Assembly: GCA_964006375.1 (NCBI GenBank)
Contig: OZ023267.1
Span: 20,016,739-20,080,738, forward strand
Direction: 5' to 3'
Length of the DNA: 64,000 nt
From: Tillus elongatus
Taxonomy: Eukaryota > Arthropoda > Insecta > Coleoptera > Cleridae
Both the position numbers and the translations under genes were made by a program. Of the stretch, positions 29,368 through 44,789 are shown in pieces. Below the pieces are notes generated by a model, which was given only the letters and a program-made list of their open reading frames with translations, made no database searches and was not told where the DNA came from. Within the stretch, counting starts at the first letter, position 1; each line of letters opens with the position of its first letter.

Positions 29368-29889
29368 GCAGAAGAAAGGGTCTATTTGAAATGAATTTTC
29401 TGGGAACATTTTAGTAAAATGAAGGACAATGACGATTGAAACTAAGAGTTCAGGCTTTGTAAAACATTATTCTTGAGACATTTTCCTTCCATAGATCATA
29501 TTAATTTCAGGTTCATTGCCTAAATATTAACAATTTTGACGTTTAAAATCGCGACTTTGACGTTTTGAGGAAAACCCAAATTTATTTTTCTTTAAATGCC
29601 TGTAACTTTTTTGTCTTTTAACCTACAGCGCTAATTTTGGTAGGTAGTTTACCTATAATGATATAAACCCGTGTACCAAATTTCGTTGCCCTTACTTTGT
29701 TAATTCCGGAGATATAATTTTTTTTCGATTTTTTTCGAAGGAAAACACAAAATTTTCCGGGGAAAACCTCGGCAGATTTTCCTGGCTAACGAACTTATCC
29801 AAGCCACTCGCGAAAGGAAGGTACTCACCTAATTTTATCAAAATCGGTCCATTATTTTTTTAGTTATAGGTGTGACACATAAATATATA

Positions 29890-29982
<93 letters not shown>

Positions 29983-30114
29983 AAATAAAGTCTGAAACCG
30001 ACCCCGGATTTGGGTTCCAGGGGTCCTAATTAGCGCTCATTTGAAGAAATTTTTTCAAAATTCAAAAGTCGAGATCTCCTCATTAGTGAATTTTTTTTAA
30101 AGAAAATTCACTAA
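29368..30114 (+). mobile_element. HLE copy 6, 5' truncated
   Basis: Begins within the body (GAAAGGGTCTATTTGAAATG), continues to the array boundary, (TA)n at 29890-29979, then the 3' module and hairpin ending CACTAA at 30114. The foldback module is missing; a weak end remnant (GTCAACGCAGTAAGTGTG) is at 29136-29153, just beyond the Penelope insertion, so the Penelope element may have landed in this HLE. Confidence 0.75.
29890..29979. repeat. (TA)n microsatellite
   Basis: About 90 bp, internal to HLE copy 6. Confidence 0.97.
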
Positions 30115-30636
30115 TACACAGTTCATTTATTATTGAATTAATCGCGGAACTTACTTGCTTGCATGCCGCAATCTCTAGTTAACGACACCTCGACCGTTGC
30201 TTCCAGCGCATAATTTCTCGATTCTTGTAGATGGAGGTATATGTTATGAATGAATGAACATTTTACCAGAAGAAGAGGGGAGCCCCAAAGTGTCTTAAGT
30301 TGAGCCCCCCACTCACTTATCCTTACAGAATAATGAATGAAGCCAGAGTGGGAAAATATTCATATCGACAGATCAGCCGGTTAGACCAAGGTGGTTGCTC
30401 TTTATGTAGATTATATACATATCGGGAATCTGACTTGTTTGACGATGCGATTAATGTTCTTTTATATTTATTTTTAATATAATCTTGTATTTTTACAATT
30501 TATAAACTGTCGCTGTTTGGACTTGAATGGACAATACGAATATGTGATGGTTTCTGCCGGATGTTGGTTTGCAGTTTTTTATAATAACTTTTGTAAAAAA
30601 CATTGTTTCAGGTGTACTACGAGTCCGAGACTTGTA

Positions 30637-30640
<4 letters not shown>
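30115..30640. other. No gene seen
   Basis: Spacer with no recognised motif. Confidence 0.5.

Positions 30641-30711
<71 letters not shown>
30641..30711. repeat. (TA)n microsatellite, 3' side of RT element
   Basis: About 71 bp of TA next to the 3' end of the RT element at 31085-32701. It may be the split target array or the element's own 3' tail. Confidence 0.97.
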
Positions 30712-30713
<2 letters not shown>

Positions 30714-31084
30714 ACATACTTTTATTGACAATTAAACTACATGTCAAACGGTAGAGTTCAGAAATATTTCTGTTCTTCCACTCAACCGATCCTTAATATA
30801 ACACAATTAAATGGTGGTAGTGACTATTTACAAACTCAGGAAATAAACAAACAAGAGAAAAAAAGAAGAAAAACATGGCAAAAAGAAGAAGTAACCTAAC
30901 TAATATTAACAAATAAAAATAAATACATGTTTATAACTATCATTAGCAGGAAAAAGTAAGAAGAATAAGAGAAAAGAAAGTAAAAAAAAAGAAAAAAACA
31001 TTGGTAGGTAGGTACAGATATATTATGTATATACTACAAACAGCAGATATCCAGGCAACATACAAACTCCGCAGCCACAGAAAA

Positions 31085-32701
31085 TCATAAGCTTCCCTCC
31101 AGAAGCAGCCCCTTCAAACTTCGTTTAAAAGCAACAGCTGATAGTGACTTGTAACAATCGGGAACCTTATTATAAAGATTCGCTATATTATAAGAAAAAG
31201 ATCTTTTGAACAGCTCGGTTCTATGCTGTGGAATTGTCAGCGTTCCCTTACTTCGGATGTTGAGACTGTGGATGTCGGTCCTAAATTTAATTTTATCATA
31301 AAGATATTGGGGGGTCCGATCTTGTATTACCTTGTGATAAAGACACATACAATGAAGAGTTGTCCGCTTTTGGAGTGACAAAATGTTCAAGTCTTTGAAG
31401 CTACTAGAGATATGCTGAAACTTGCGCAATCCGCACACCAACCTCACACAGGAATTCTGAACGCGCTGCAGCCTAGTTGAATCTACCACTCTCAAGCATG
31501 CATCCTACAACACATCACCATAATTTAAGTGAGATAAGAATATTGCCTCGCACAAAGTCAGTTTAACAGCCCTGCTAAGATACTCCCTGTACCCATACAG
31601 CAATTTTAAGTTAGCATAAGCTCGGCGTGTAATCATACTGATGTGATGGGAAAATCTTAGTTCACTATCTGTTCTTAGCCCCAATATGTCAACACATTCT
31701 TCCGGTTCTAATTCTACGCCACGGATTCCAAGTTTAGCCAAAGGTTTATGATGTTTAACTGTAGCTTTGCGTCCGAAAAGAATTGACTTTGATTTAGGGG
31801 GATTTACAGTAAGACTGTATTGGTTTGAAAAGTCATTTAATCTGCTTAAGTCCCTGTTAATGATATCACAGGATTCCGAATTTGCTGAAGGTTCAAACGA
31901 ATAATATATCAGTGTATCATCTGCGTAAAAGTGATACTGACAATCACGAAGATGGGTAGGTAGCTTTGATGTATATATGCTGAATAACAGAGGCCCTAGT
32001 ATGGAGCCTTGAGGGACACCAGATGTGACAGGAAGGAAGTCTGAAGTCTGATCACCCAGCCTTACTCGCTGCATTCTTCCAGATAGGTAATTATCTAACA
32101 TTGAAGCAGCGGCGATCCCAAACCCAGAGTGCTTCAACAAAGTCACCAGAAGCCGATGATTAACCCTATCGAACGCCTTGGAAAAATCGATCGTCACCAT
32201 GAGTGTCAGCTTATTGCTATCAGCAGCAATCAAAATGTCGTCCTGCACCTTGATCAAAGCCGTAGAGCAGCCATGCCTAGGCTTAAAACCAGATTGATTA
32301 ACAGGTATTAGACTGTTGAAATCCAAATGGTTCTCCATCTGTTTAAACATAACCTTTTCTAAGATCTTAGATAAGACGCACAGGATGCCAATTGGTCGCA
32401 GATCACTAAAACTATTAAGATTCTCATTTTTAGGAAGTGGCAGGATATCCGACAATTTCCACATAGTAGGAAAACGATGATTCAGGATACAAAAATTTAT
32501 TATGTGTGTTACATATGGGACAATGAGTGGACAGCAATGTAATAGCATCGATATGCTGATATAATCAGCACCCACAGCGCGTGTCTTCACAGAAAATAAG
32601 TGGTTATATATTTCATCCTCATCAACAAGTACAAACTCGAAACAAGAAGAAGTCGCTTTGTTTTTCAGCAATAAGTTTAAGGTATCATTGTCGACGGACA
32701 A
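31085..32701 (-). pseudogene. Reverse transcriptase, CR1/Kiri-like, one stop codon
   Basis: A single minus-strand frame of about 538 codons broken only by a TAG at 31505-31507. It shows TMWKLSDILPLPK, LRPIGILCVLSKILEKV, motif A VTIDFSKAFDRVNH, motif B GVPQGSILGPLLFSIY, motif C YHFYADDTLIYY, and a C-terminal thumb with YANLKLLYGYREYL. Past the stop the frame continues (LQRVQNSCVRLVCGL, YNKVPDCYKSLSAVAFKRSL) to a normal terminus at 31085. The endonuclease and any ORF1 are absent: the 5' side is cut near 32810 by a TA array. All catalytic residues are present. The clade name is tentative. Confidence 0.87.
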
Positions 32702-32809
32702 ATTTTATTCGCAAAAGGACCAATTAATCATATTCGAATTATTGAGATGAGGAGGCAGGCTCGGTGATTCAGTCCTCAGGAGGATGTCTGCCTTTTTAGA
32801 CCTTCCCAC

Positions 32810-35720
<2,911 letters not shown>

Positions 35721-36336
35721 TCCATATGATGAAGTGCGGAAGCTACGATGGAATCTAGACTACTTCAGGAGATAGAGAAGTTCGAACACAAGGGGACATC
35801 GCTTTTACATTGTAATGACGATAAATAAATCGGTTAAACGTTGCTAATGACTTAAGATGTAACAGTAATTTAAAAACTGTTATTGGTTCTATTATTTCCA
35901 TGTAACAAATGTTACCTTACACATGTGGGGAACAAAACCCATGGGATTTACATACATTAAACATTCAACATGGAACTTAAAACGTATTAAAATACTCGAG
36001 GCAAATAAACAGAAAACAAGAAAAACCAGGCATGAGGTTATTTAGAATATAAATAATATTTTTATTCAGAAAAATTAGCATACACGTGCCAGCACGTGCA
36101 AGGCACATTTACATTTGCATAATACCACAAGAAACTATTTTGCATCCCTTTACTTGCTAATATATGTATACATACCTTATTTGCGGCTTACAGGCACAAA
36201 GGGGTAATTTTTTTGTCGGCGGTATTAGTACAAAGTTAAAAATATATTTTTAAACTTTAGGCGCATTATTCTAATTCTGTACAAAAATCAAGGTACCATA
36301 ATCGATATTAGGAGATACCAAATTGAATATAAAAAA
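35721..36336. other. No gene; short dispersed repeat
   Basis: The part at 35725-35830 (ATGATGAAGTGCGGAAGC, GACATCGCTTTTACATTG) shares order and wording with 60015-60120. No other feature recognised. Confidence 0.45.
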
Positions 36337-37376
36337 TTCCGGACGCAGCAAGTGCGTTATGTTAGTGAATTTTCATAACAATGTTTTTAATATCAGATAT
36401 GTGTGTTTTTTTTAAAGAAAGCAGGCATCAAATTTGGTTACCAGTATAACCTATATAGTAAAAACAATGTGTCATGCTTCATCAAAATAACTTGTTGTTT
36501 GAAAATGTAGAAAAATTTCCGAAAGTAAACTTAAAGTGTTCCCGAAAAAACTCGTTTCTTGGTCAACCTTATAGGTCAATAGCAAATTGAGCTATTCAAA
36601 TGTGAAGCATTTAATCAAAATTCGCTACCATAACGCACTTGCTGCGTCCCGAATTTTTTTTCTTACAAACACGCATTATATTTCGATGGAAAATGCAAAA
36701 ATGCCAAAATGCAATAACATAAAGCGTGTTCGACTAAAAAAAAAAAGAAATCACCAACGACTTATGGGCCAGCCTGTGGTTGTAGAAATAATTTTTAAGA
36801 CGTATCTTGTATAATAACGTATATATTGACCTTTCCTGATTTTTTACGACAAAAATTATATACCATTAAACGATAAACGTATAGCTAAGCCTACTGCCAA
36901 GGCATCAGAGGAAGGGTCTATTTGAAATGAATTGTCTGGAAATATTGTAGTAAAATGTAGGACAATGTCGGTTGTAAAACATTCTTCTTGACACATTTTC
37001 TTTCCATATACCGTATTAGTTTCAGGTTCTTTGCCTGAATGTTGCCAATTTGACGTTTTAAATCGCAACTTAGACGTTTTGAAGAAAACCCCAAATTTTC
37101 TTTAATGCATATAACTTTTTGGTCTTTTAATATACAGAGCTAAATTTTGGTACGTATTTTACCTATAAGGATGTAAACCCACCTACTAAATTTAGTTGCC
37201 CTTACTTTGTTATTTCCGGAGATATAATTTTTTTTTCAAAAGAAAATACAACATTTTCCAGGAAAACCTGGGCAGATTTTCCTGGCTAACGAACCTATTC
37301 AAGCCACTTACAAATGGGAAGTATTCACCAAATGTAATCAAAATAGGCCTATTATTTTTTGAGTTATCGGTGTGAT
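36337..37376 (+). mobile_element. HLE copy 7, 3' truncated
   Basis: Foldback module at 36337-36650, then the body up to GAGTTATCGGTGTGATAA, which is exactly the position where other copies enter the (TA)n array. The array, 3' module and hairpin are missing. Confidence 0.8.
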
Positions 37377-37740
37377 AAATGGTTTGTTCAAAGTTTGTTA
37401 TCATGGCTTTTATTTTATCTTCATGATTGTGTCTTGTCAGTTCTTTTTTTTGGTAAGATTATAATTCTTAACTAGAGAATAAGAAAATTGAGTTTATACA
37501 TACTGATAGCAATTAAAAGGTGAAAAATGTCATCCTATGATTTGTCGCAGAATTAATTTTTGAGCGACATCGACATACAAAAATTGAAATATCTCGAAAA
37601 TGGTGTGTCTGAGAGATTTAAACCAAATATACGTTTTTTGCTTACAATTGATAAGTGCTGCAATGTACCTATACATGCCAATTTTCACGTCAAAATTTTA
37701 ATTTGACTAGGACTTATTCGTGAAAAACTGACAAAAACAA

Positions 37741-37745
<5 letters not shown>
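37377..37745. repeat. Repeat shared with 62950-63030
   Basis: The segment at 37675-37740 (ATGCCAATTTTCACGTCAAA, GGACTTATTCGTGAAAAAC) recurs at 62955-63022, and both copies lie upstream of a (TA)n array. No gene seen. Confidence 0.6.

Positions 37746-37817
<72 letters not shown>
37746..37817. repeat. (TA)n microsatellite, left flank of mariner
   Basis: About 72 bp of TA ending exactly at the mariner left end. Confidence 0.98.
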
Positions 37818-37820
<3 letters not shown>

Positions 37821-38158
37821 TGTGGAACAGCCAAATGGAATAAATTCGATAACGGATAAATGAGGGCGTGTTGGGAAAAACGCTTGGACACGTCGATTTG
37901 TATTTTTAACTGCGCATCTTTTTCAAGAAAAAAAAATTATATAGGGTGCGTCATGTGACAGTGGCCAATACCAACTTTCTTATTTTAAATACAAGCCCCT
38001 GTATATTATTAATTTTTTGGATTCTTCAGAAAATTCTAGACATAATTCATGTACAATGTTCTATACCTATCTTCAACTGTTTCGGAAATATTAAGTATTT
38101 TCAGATTTATTACAAAAATTAACATTAAAGATAGAAAATTATTTTATTTCACAAATTC
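37818..38158 (+). repeat. Mariner left inverted repeat, 341 bp
   Basis: Matches 39545-39885 in reverse complement with three substitutions seen; homology stops at ACAAATTC. The outer block includes TGGGAAAAACGCTTGGAC. Confidence 0.95.
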
Positions 38159-38287
38159 GCTACATTGCATTCAATACTTATTTCCCATTCAGCTCTTGAT
38201 AATGAGAAAGTAAACAAAAACCATTCCTGCGTTTCTTTTTACTGATATGAAATGAAACAAAAACAAAAACAGTTTTCTTTCTGTTCG

Positions 38288-38350
38288 TATAAAACTCGTA
38301 GCCTTAGCAACTTGTTGTCTGCCTGCATGACAGTAGTGATTAGTGTCAGT
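38288..38350 (+). promoter_or_regulatory. Possible mariner promoter
   Basis: TATAAAA at 38288-38294 and an insect initiator-like TCAGTG near 38345 lie between the left inverted repeat and the ATG at 38399. Spacing is longer than the usual 30 bp, so this is a suggestion only. Confidence 0.3.
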
Positions 38351-38398
38351 GCTATTGTCGTTTGAATTTCGTTAACTGTACGTAATAATATTAGAAAA

Positions 38399-39487
38399 AT
38401 GGTTCATTTAACAGAAATGCACAAAATAACCATTCTACAAATGATTGGTTATGGAGATAACACACGGACACAGATGGAAGTGTCTCGCTTATTTCACGAA
38501 AAATTTCCAAATTTGCCGCCTGTATCCCAAGGAACAATTAGCAAAATAGAAAAGCAGTTTCGCGAGCTTGGTCATGTGAGACAGATAAAAAAAGTAGCTG
38601 CCAATGCAGTAAGTGATGATACGAAATTGGATATTACGCTTGAGTTTCAAGAAAACCCACATACTTCTGGTCGACAAGCAGCCCAACTATTCAACGTTAG
38701 CCACACAGCAATTTTTCGAACATTAAAGGAAAGTAAAATGCATCCCTATAAAATGATACCAACTCAGGAGCTCATGGAGGACGATTTCGATAGGAGAACG
38801 TATTTTTGTGAACAAATGATGGCAATGTTAGATAACAATGTGATCCAATTAGAAGATGTTTTGTTTTCTGATGAGAGCACATTTACACTTCACGGTCATG
38901 TTAATCGTCAAAATTGCCGCTATTGGTCTAATGAGAATCCTCATTGGATGAGAGAGGAACATACGCAATATCCTGAAAAAGTTAATGTTTGGGCAGGAAT
39001 TGTTGGAAATCATATCGTAGGTCCCTTTTTCATTGATGGCAACTTGAATGGGGATAAATATTTAGAACTGCTCCAAAATAATGTCGTGCCAACTTTGACA
39101 AACTTATATCCAGATCCAGCAAACCCACAAGTTCCTGCCAATAAAATATGGTTTCAGCAAGATGGAGCACCGCCCCATTACCAAATCAATGTCCGGCAGT
39201 ACCTGAACCAAATTTTTCCAAATCGGTGGATAGGGAGGCGCGGATCGATAGAATGGCCAGCACGATCTCCTGATCTGTCGCTATTAGACTACTTTTTGTG
39301 GGGATATGTCAAAAGTATTGTATACAAAACTAAGCCCCTCAACTTAGATGACTTAAAAAGACGAATCACGCTTGCGATTAGATCAGTCACGCCTGAGATG
39401 TTGAGTAATGTTAGAAGACATTTCTATACCAGATTAGCATGTTGCCAAGATGTTCGTGGCGAGCATTTTGAACATTTACTACATTGA
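38399..39487 (+). CDS. Mariner-type transposase, full length
   Basis: 362 codons, no stop or shift. It would bind the inverted repeats and cut and paste the element at TA. An N-terminal HTH region (LTEMHKITILQMIGYGDNTR, SRLFHEKFPNLPPVSQGTIS) of the DUF4817 type is followed by a second HTH (TSGRQAAQLFNVSHTAIFRT). The DDE domain shows VLFSDESTF, WFQQDGAPPHY and ARSPDLSLLDYFLWGY as the three acidic sites, with 36 residues between the second and third aspartates by my count, versus 34 in classical mariners. The ATG is the first in frame and is preceded by AAAA. The gene is the only ORF in the element. Activity is not shown by sequence alone. Confidence 0.95.
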   Translation: MVHLTEMHKITILQMIGYGDNTRTQMEVSRLFHEKFPNLPPVSQGTISKIEKQFRELGHVRQIKKVAANAVSDDTKLDITLEFQENPHTSGRQAAQLFNVSHTAIFRTLKESKMHPYKMIPTQELMEDDFDRRTYFCEQMMAMLDNNVIQLEDVLFSDESTFTLHGHVNRQNCRYWSNENPHWMREEHTQYPEKVNVWAGIVGNHIVGPFFIDGNLNGDKYLELLQNNVVPTLTNLYPDPANPQVPANKIWFQQDGAPPHYQINVRQYLNQIFPNRWIGRRGSIEWPARSPDLSLLDYFLWGYVKSIVYKTKPLNLDDLKRRITLAIRSVTPEMLSNVRRHFYTRLACCQDVRGEHFEHLLH

Positions 39488-39544
39488 CATTAATTTTTTT
39501 TTTGTTTTTTTAAATTATTAAGAAATAATCATTATTTCTTATTA

Positions 39545-40627
<1,083 letters not shown>

Positions 40628-40726
40628 GGGACGATGTAATTTGCTGACCAAAATAAATGTTGCCGACCGAGGCTTTAATCTTTAAGGATTTCTTTGATAT
40701 TTCATATTTTGTATCCTAATGTTGAT

Positions 40727-41584
40727 GTCTTTCTGCTACCGACGTTTCACAAAAAAATCTTAATATTTAAGGGTAGTTTACTCTTGATGTTTTTTCGTTT
40801 TTTAGTGCGACCAGAGAAAGTGTAAATGCGACCAAGCTATAAATTTACACAGAATCACTGCTGGCAACTGTCTTTCCGCTACCAAAGTTTCACAAAAAAA
40901 TATTCATATTTAAGGGTAGTTGACTCTTGAGGTTTTTTCGTTTTTTAGTGCGACCAGAGAAAGTATGAATGCGACCAAGCTATAAATTTACACACAATCA
41001 CTGCTGCTAACTGTCTTTCCGCTACCAAAGTTTCACCAAAAAACAGTCATATTTAAGGGTAGTTTACTCTTGAGGTTTTTTCGTTTTTTAGTGCGACCAG
41101 AAAAAGTATGAATGCGACCAAGCTATAAATTTCCACAGAATTACTGCTGGTAACTGTCTTTCCGCTACCAAAGTTTCACAAAAAAATATTCATATTTAAG
41201 GGTTGTTTACTCTTGAGGTTTTTTCGTTTTTTAGTGCGACCAGAGAAAATGTGAATGCGACCAAGCTATAAATTTACACATAATCATTGCTGGTAACTGT
41301 CTTTCCGCTACCAAAGTTTCATAAAAAAATATTCATATTTAAGGGTAGTTTACCCCTGAGGTTTTTTCGTTTTTTAGTGCGACCAGTGAAAATATGACTG
41401 CGACCAAGCTATAAATTTACACGTAATCATTGCTGGTAACTGTCTTTCCGCTACCAAAGTGTCACAAAAAAATATTCATATTTAAGGGTAGTTTACTCTT
41501 GAAGTTTTTTAATTTTTTAGTGCGACCAGAAAAAGTTGGAATGCGACCAAGCTGTAAATTTACAGAGAATCACTGCTGCTAACT
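40727..41584 (+). repeat. Foldback left arm, six 143-bp units
   Basis: The marker GTCTTTC(C/T)GCTACC begins at 40727, 40870, 41013, 41156, 41299 and 41442, and its truncated form at 41585: every interval is exactly 143 bp. Each unit includes TTTTTTCGTTTTTTAGTGCG and two GCGACCA words. Confidence 0.95.
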
Positions 41585-41585
41585 G

Positions 41586-43665
41586 TCTTTCTCTGGTCGC
41601 ACTAAAAAACGAAAAAACCTCAAGAGTCAACTACCCTTAAATATGAATATTTTTTTGGGAAACTTTGGTATCGGAAAAACAGTTAGCAGCAGTGATTCTC
41701 TGTAAATTTATAGGTTGGTCGCATTCATACTTTTTCTGGTCGCACTAAAAAATTAAAAAACTTCAAGAGTAAACTACCTTTAAATATGAACATTTTTTAT
41801 GAAACTTTGGTAGCAGAAAGACAGGTACCAGCAATGATTATGTGTAAATTTATAGCTTGGTCGCATTCACACTTTCTCTGGTCGCACTAAAAAACGAAAA
41901 AACCTCAAGAGTAAACAACCCTTAAATATGAATATTTTTTTGAAACTTTGGTAGCAGAAAGACAGTTACCAGCAATGATTATGTGTAAATTTATAGCGTG
42001 GTCGCATTCACATTTTCTCTGGTCGCACTGAGAAACGAAAAAACCTCAAGAGTAAACTACCCTTAAATAAGAATATTTTTTTGTGAAACTTTGGTATCGG
42101 AAAGACAGTGGCCAGCAGTGATTCTGTGTAAATTTATAGCTTGGTCGCATTCATACTTTTTCTGGTCGCACTAAAAAATGAAAAAAACTTCAAGAATAAA
42201 CTACCCCTAAATATGAATATTTTTTGTGAAACTTTGGTAGTGGAAAGACAGTTACCAGCTGTGATTCTGTATAAATTTATAGCTTAGTCGTATTCATACT
42301 TTTTCTGGTCGCACTAAAAAACGAAAAAACCTCAAGAATAAACAACCCTTAAATATGAATATTTTTTTGTGAAACTTTGGTAGCAGAAAGACAGTTACCA
42401 GCAGACATTCTGTGTAAATTTATAGCTTGGTCGCATTCACATTTTCTCTGGTCGCACTAAAAAACGAAAAAACCTCAAGAGTAAACAACCCTTAAATATG
42501 AAGATTTTTTAGTGAAACTTTGCTAGCAGAAAGACAGTTACCAGCAGTGATTCTGTGTAAATTTATAGCTTGGTCGCATTCACATTTTCTCTGGTCGCAC
42601 TAAAAAAACGAAAAAACCTCAAGAGTAAACAACCCTTAAATATGAATATTTTTTGTGAAACTTTGGTAGCGGAAAGACAGTAGCCAGCAGTGATTTTGTG
42701 TAAATTTATAGCTTGGTCGCATTCATACTTTATCTGGTCGCACTGAAAAACGAAAAAACCTCAAGAGTAAACTACCCTTAAATAGGATTTTTTTTTTGTG
42801 AAACTTTGGTAGCGGAAAGGCAGTAGCCAGCAGTGATTTTGTGTAAATTTATAGCTTGGTCGCATTCATACTTTCTCTGGTCGCACTAAAAAACGAAAAA
42901 ACCTCAAGTGTAAACTACCCTTAAATATTAATATTTTTTTATGAAACTTTGGTAGCGGAAAGACAGTCGCCAGCAGTGATTTTGTGTAAATTTATAGCTT
43001 GGTCGCATTTATACTTTCTCTGGTCGCGCTAAAAAACGAAAAAACCTCAAGTGTAAACAACCCTTAAATATGAAGATTTTTTAGTGAAACTTTGGTAGCG
43101 GAAAGACAGTTACCAGCAATGATTATGTGTAAATTTATAGCGTGGTCGCATTCACATTTTCTCTGGTCGCACTGAAAAACAAAAAAACCTCAAGAGTAAA
43201 CTACCCTTAAATATGAATATTTTTTTGTGAAACTTTGGTAGCGGAAAGACAGCGGCCAGCAGTGATTCTGTGTAAATTTATAGCTTGGTCGCATTGATAC
43301 TTTTTCTGGTCGCACTAAAAAATGAAAAAACTTTAAGAATAAACTACCCCTAAATATGAATATTTTTTTGTAAAACTTTGGTAGCGGCAAGACAGTAGCC
43401 AGCAGTGATTTTGTGTAAATTTATAGCTTGGTCGCATTCATACTTTCTCTGGTCGCACTAAAAAACGAAAAAACCTCAAGAGTAAACTACCCTTAAATAT
43501 AAATATTTTTTTGTGAAACTTTGGTAGTGGAAAGACAGTAGCCATCGGTGGTTTTGTGTATATTTATAGCTTGGTCGCATTCATACTTTCTCTGGTCGCA
43601 CTAAAAAATGAAAAAAACTCAAGAGTAAACTACCCCTAAATAGGGGTGTTTTTCTATACTTTTCT
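41586..43665 (-). repeat. Foldback right arm, about fourteen inverted 143-bp units
   Basis: The reversed marker GGTAGC(G/A)GAAAGACAG starts at 41667, 41809, 41950, 42093 and then at 143-bp steps to 43666. Only the two innermost intervals differ (142 and 141 bp). Units vary by a few bases each, without frame or coding sense. Confidence 0.95.
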
Positions 43666-43791
43666 GGTAGCAGATGCGGCTGGTAGGTGGCATCCAAGAT
43701 ATAGGGTTTCATGGAAAAGTTTAGTCTATAAGTAGTCGGTCAGCTAAAATAACTAACCTTGGTCAGCAAATTACTTTTCCCCTCTAATATC

Positions 43792-44116
43792 TTCTTTTTT
43801 GGCGTCTGCACAAACTATTTATTCTTACTAACAATTATCTAGATATCTAAATTTCCACATTACCTGGCACTAGTCTGCGGAGCCAATAACTATAGGACTC
43901 CAGGCAGTGCAAAACAAACAAGGAAAAAGAACGTGAGAATCAAGCTACATCCAGATCTGTCAACCTATCAAATATGATAATCTGATAGATAGCTATTTTA
44001 GGGTAGGGCCTTATAGGGCGATCGTGACCTCAGTATTGAGCAAATCTATAGCCACTCGAAGTCAATCACATATACAACGGTTCTGATTTCTTAAGTTTTT
44101 GTTAGAAGGAGGTAAC
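43792..44116. repeat. Repeat R, copy A, right half
   Basis: Matches 56650-56721 and then 57300-57590 (CCTGGCACTAGTCTG, AACGTGAG, GATAATCTGATAGATAGC). The retrotransposon fragment present in copy B is absent here, which marks the intact insertion site. Confidence 0.85.
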
Positions 44117-44789
44117 AAGCTCTTGAAAAATTAGGATGGGAAACTAATCAAAAGGCCGGTTCTCAATTGTTCACAGCTTGGAACGTAATAATTTTTGAGG
44201 TATGAGGTCATATATCTAACGTGTTTAGAATTTTACGTAGAACCAAAAAAATGTAATAATATTCATGTGTTCCATTTTGTATCACGAAGTCATTGCGCTT
44301 TTTTGAGACACCTGTATAAATTGAGGGTATTTCGCTGAAGAACGCGAATAAAACCCTACAACTTTTGTATTATATATATTTTTCTAACGTGTAAAGTAAA
44401 ACAGTTAAGAGGGGGGTTAGATCACCTCAGTATTATTCCCTGTTTGCGAAATTTATTCGTAGCGGCCTTTATAGACGCATTTGTAACAAAATTAACGTTA
44501 TTATCCTACCTATTATAATTGCAAATGAGAAAAGTAAAATTTAAAGAGACATCCAAATTCAAAATAGTCATAAATTAGATTTGCGATAATTTATTATAAT
44601 GGAAGCCATGTCCCATTGAAGGGAAATGTAATACAGTGTTAAAAATATTATCTTATTGTGTGGTAATAATGTGACTCATCGATCGTGGTGTTCCAGAAAT
44701 ATCCGGTCTCACTTTTGTAGAAGAACGTCAGTAGTGTCCAGAAAGTTTTCTGTTTAACTAAGACTCACAAATAAATGTTTTCCACAAGT
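44117..44789. other. No gene seen
   Basis: Spacer without recognised motif. Confidence 0.5.

Larger units (their letters stand above)
40628..43781. mobile_element. Foldback element built of 143-bp units
   Basis: 3,154 bp flanked by a 9 to 10-bp target duplication. The outer ends are inverted: GGGACGATGTAATTTGCTG at the left, and the right end read in reverse GGGAAAAGTAATTTGCTGACC. The interior is two inverted arms of tandem 143-bp units, six in the left arm and about fourteen in the right, meeting at about 41590. No ORF is conserved. Foldback elements of Drosophila have the same plan (inverted arms of tandem repeats, 9-bp duplications) and are linked to the Mutator-like superfamily. The relation here is an inference from structure; the unit sequence is unfamiliar to me. 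Confidence 0.9.

Noticed and set aside
40727..43665. Ordinary satellite DNA
   Set aside because: The units lie in two opposed arms with inverted outer ends and a target duplication, and the site is empty in a second copy of the flanking repeat.
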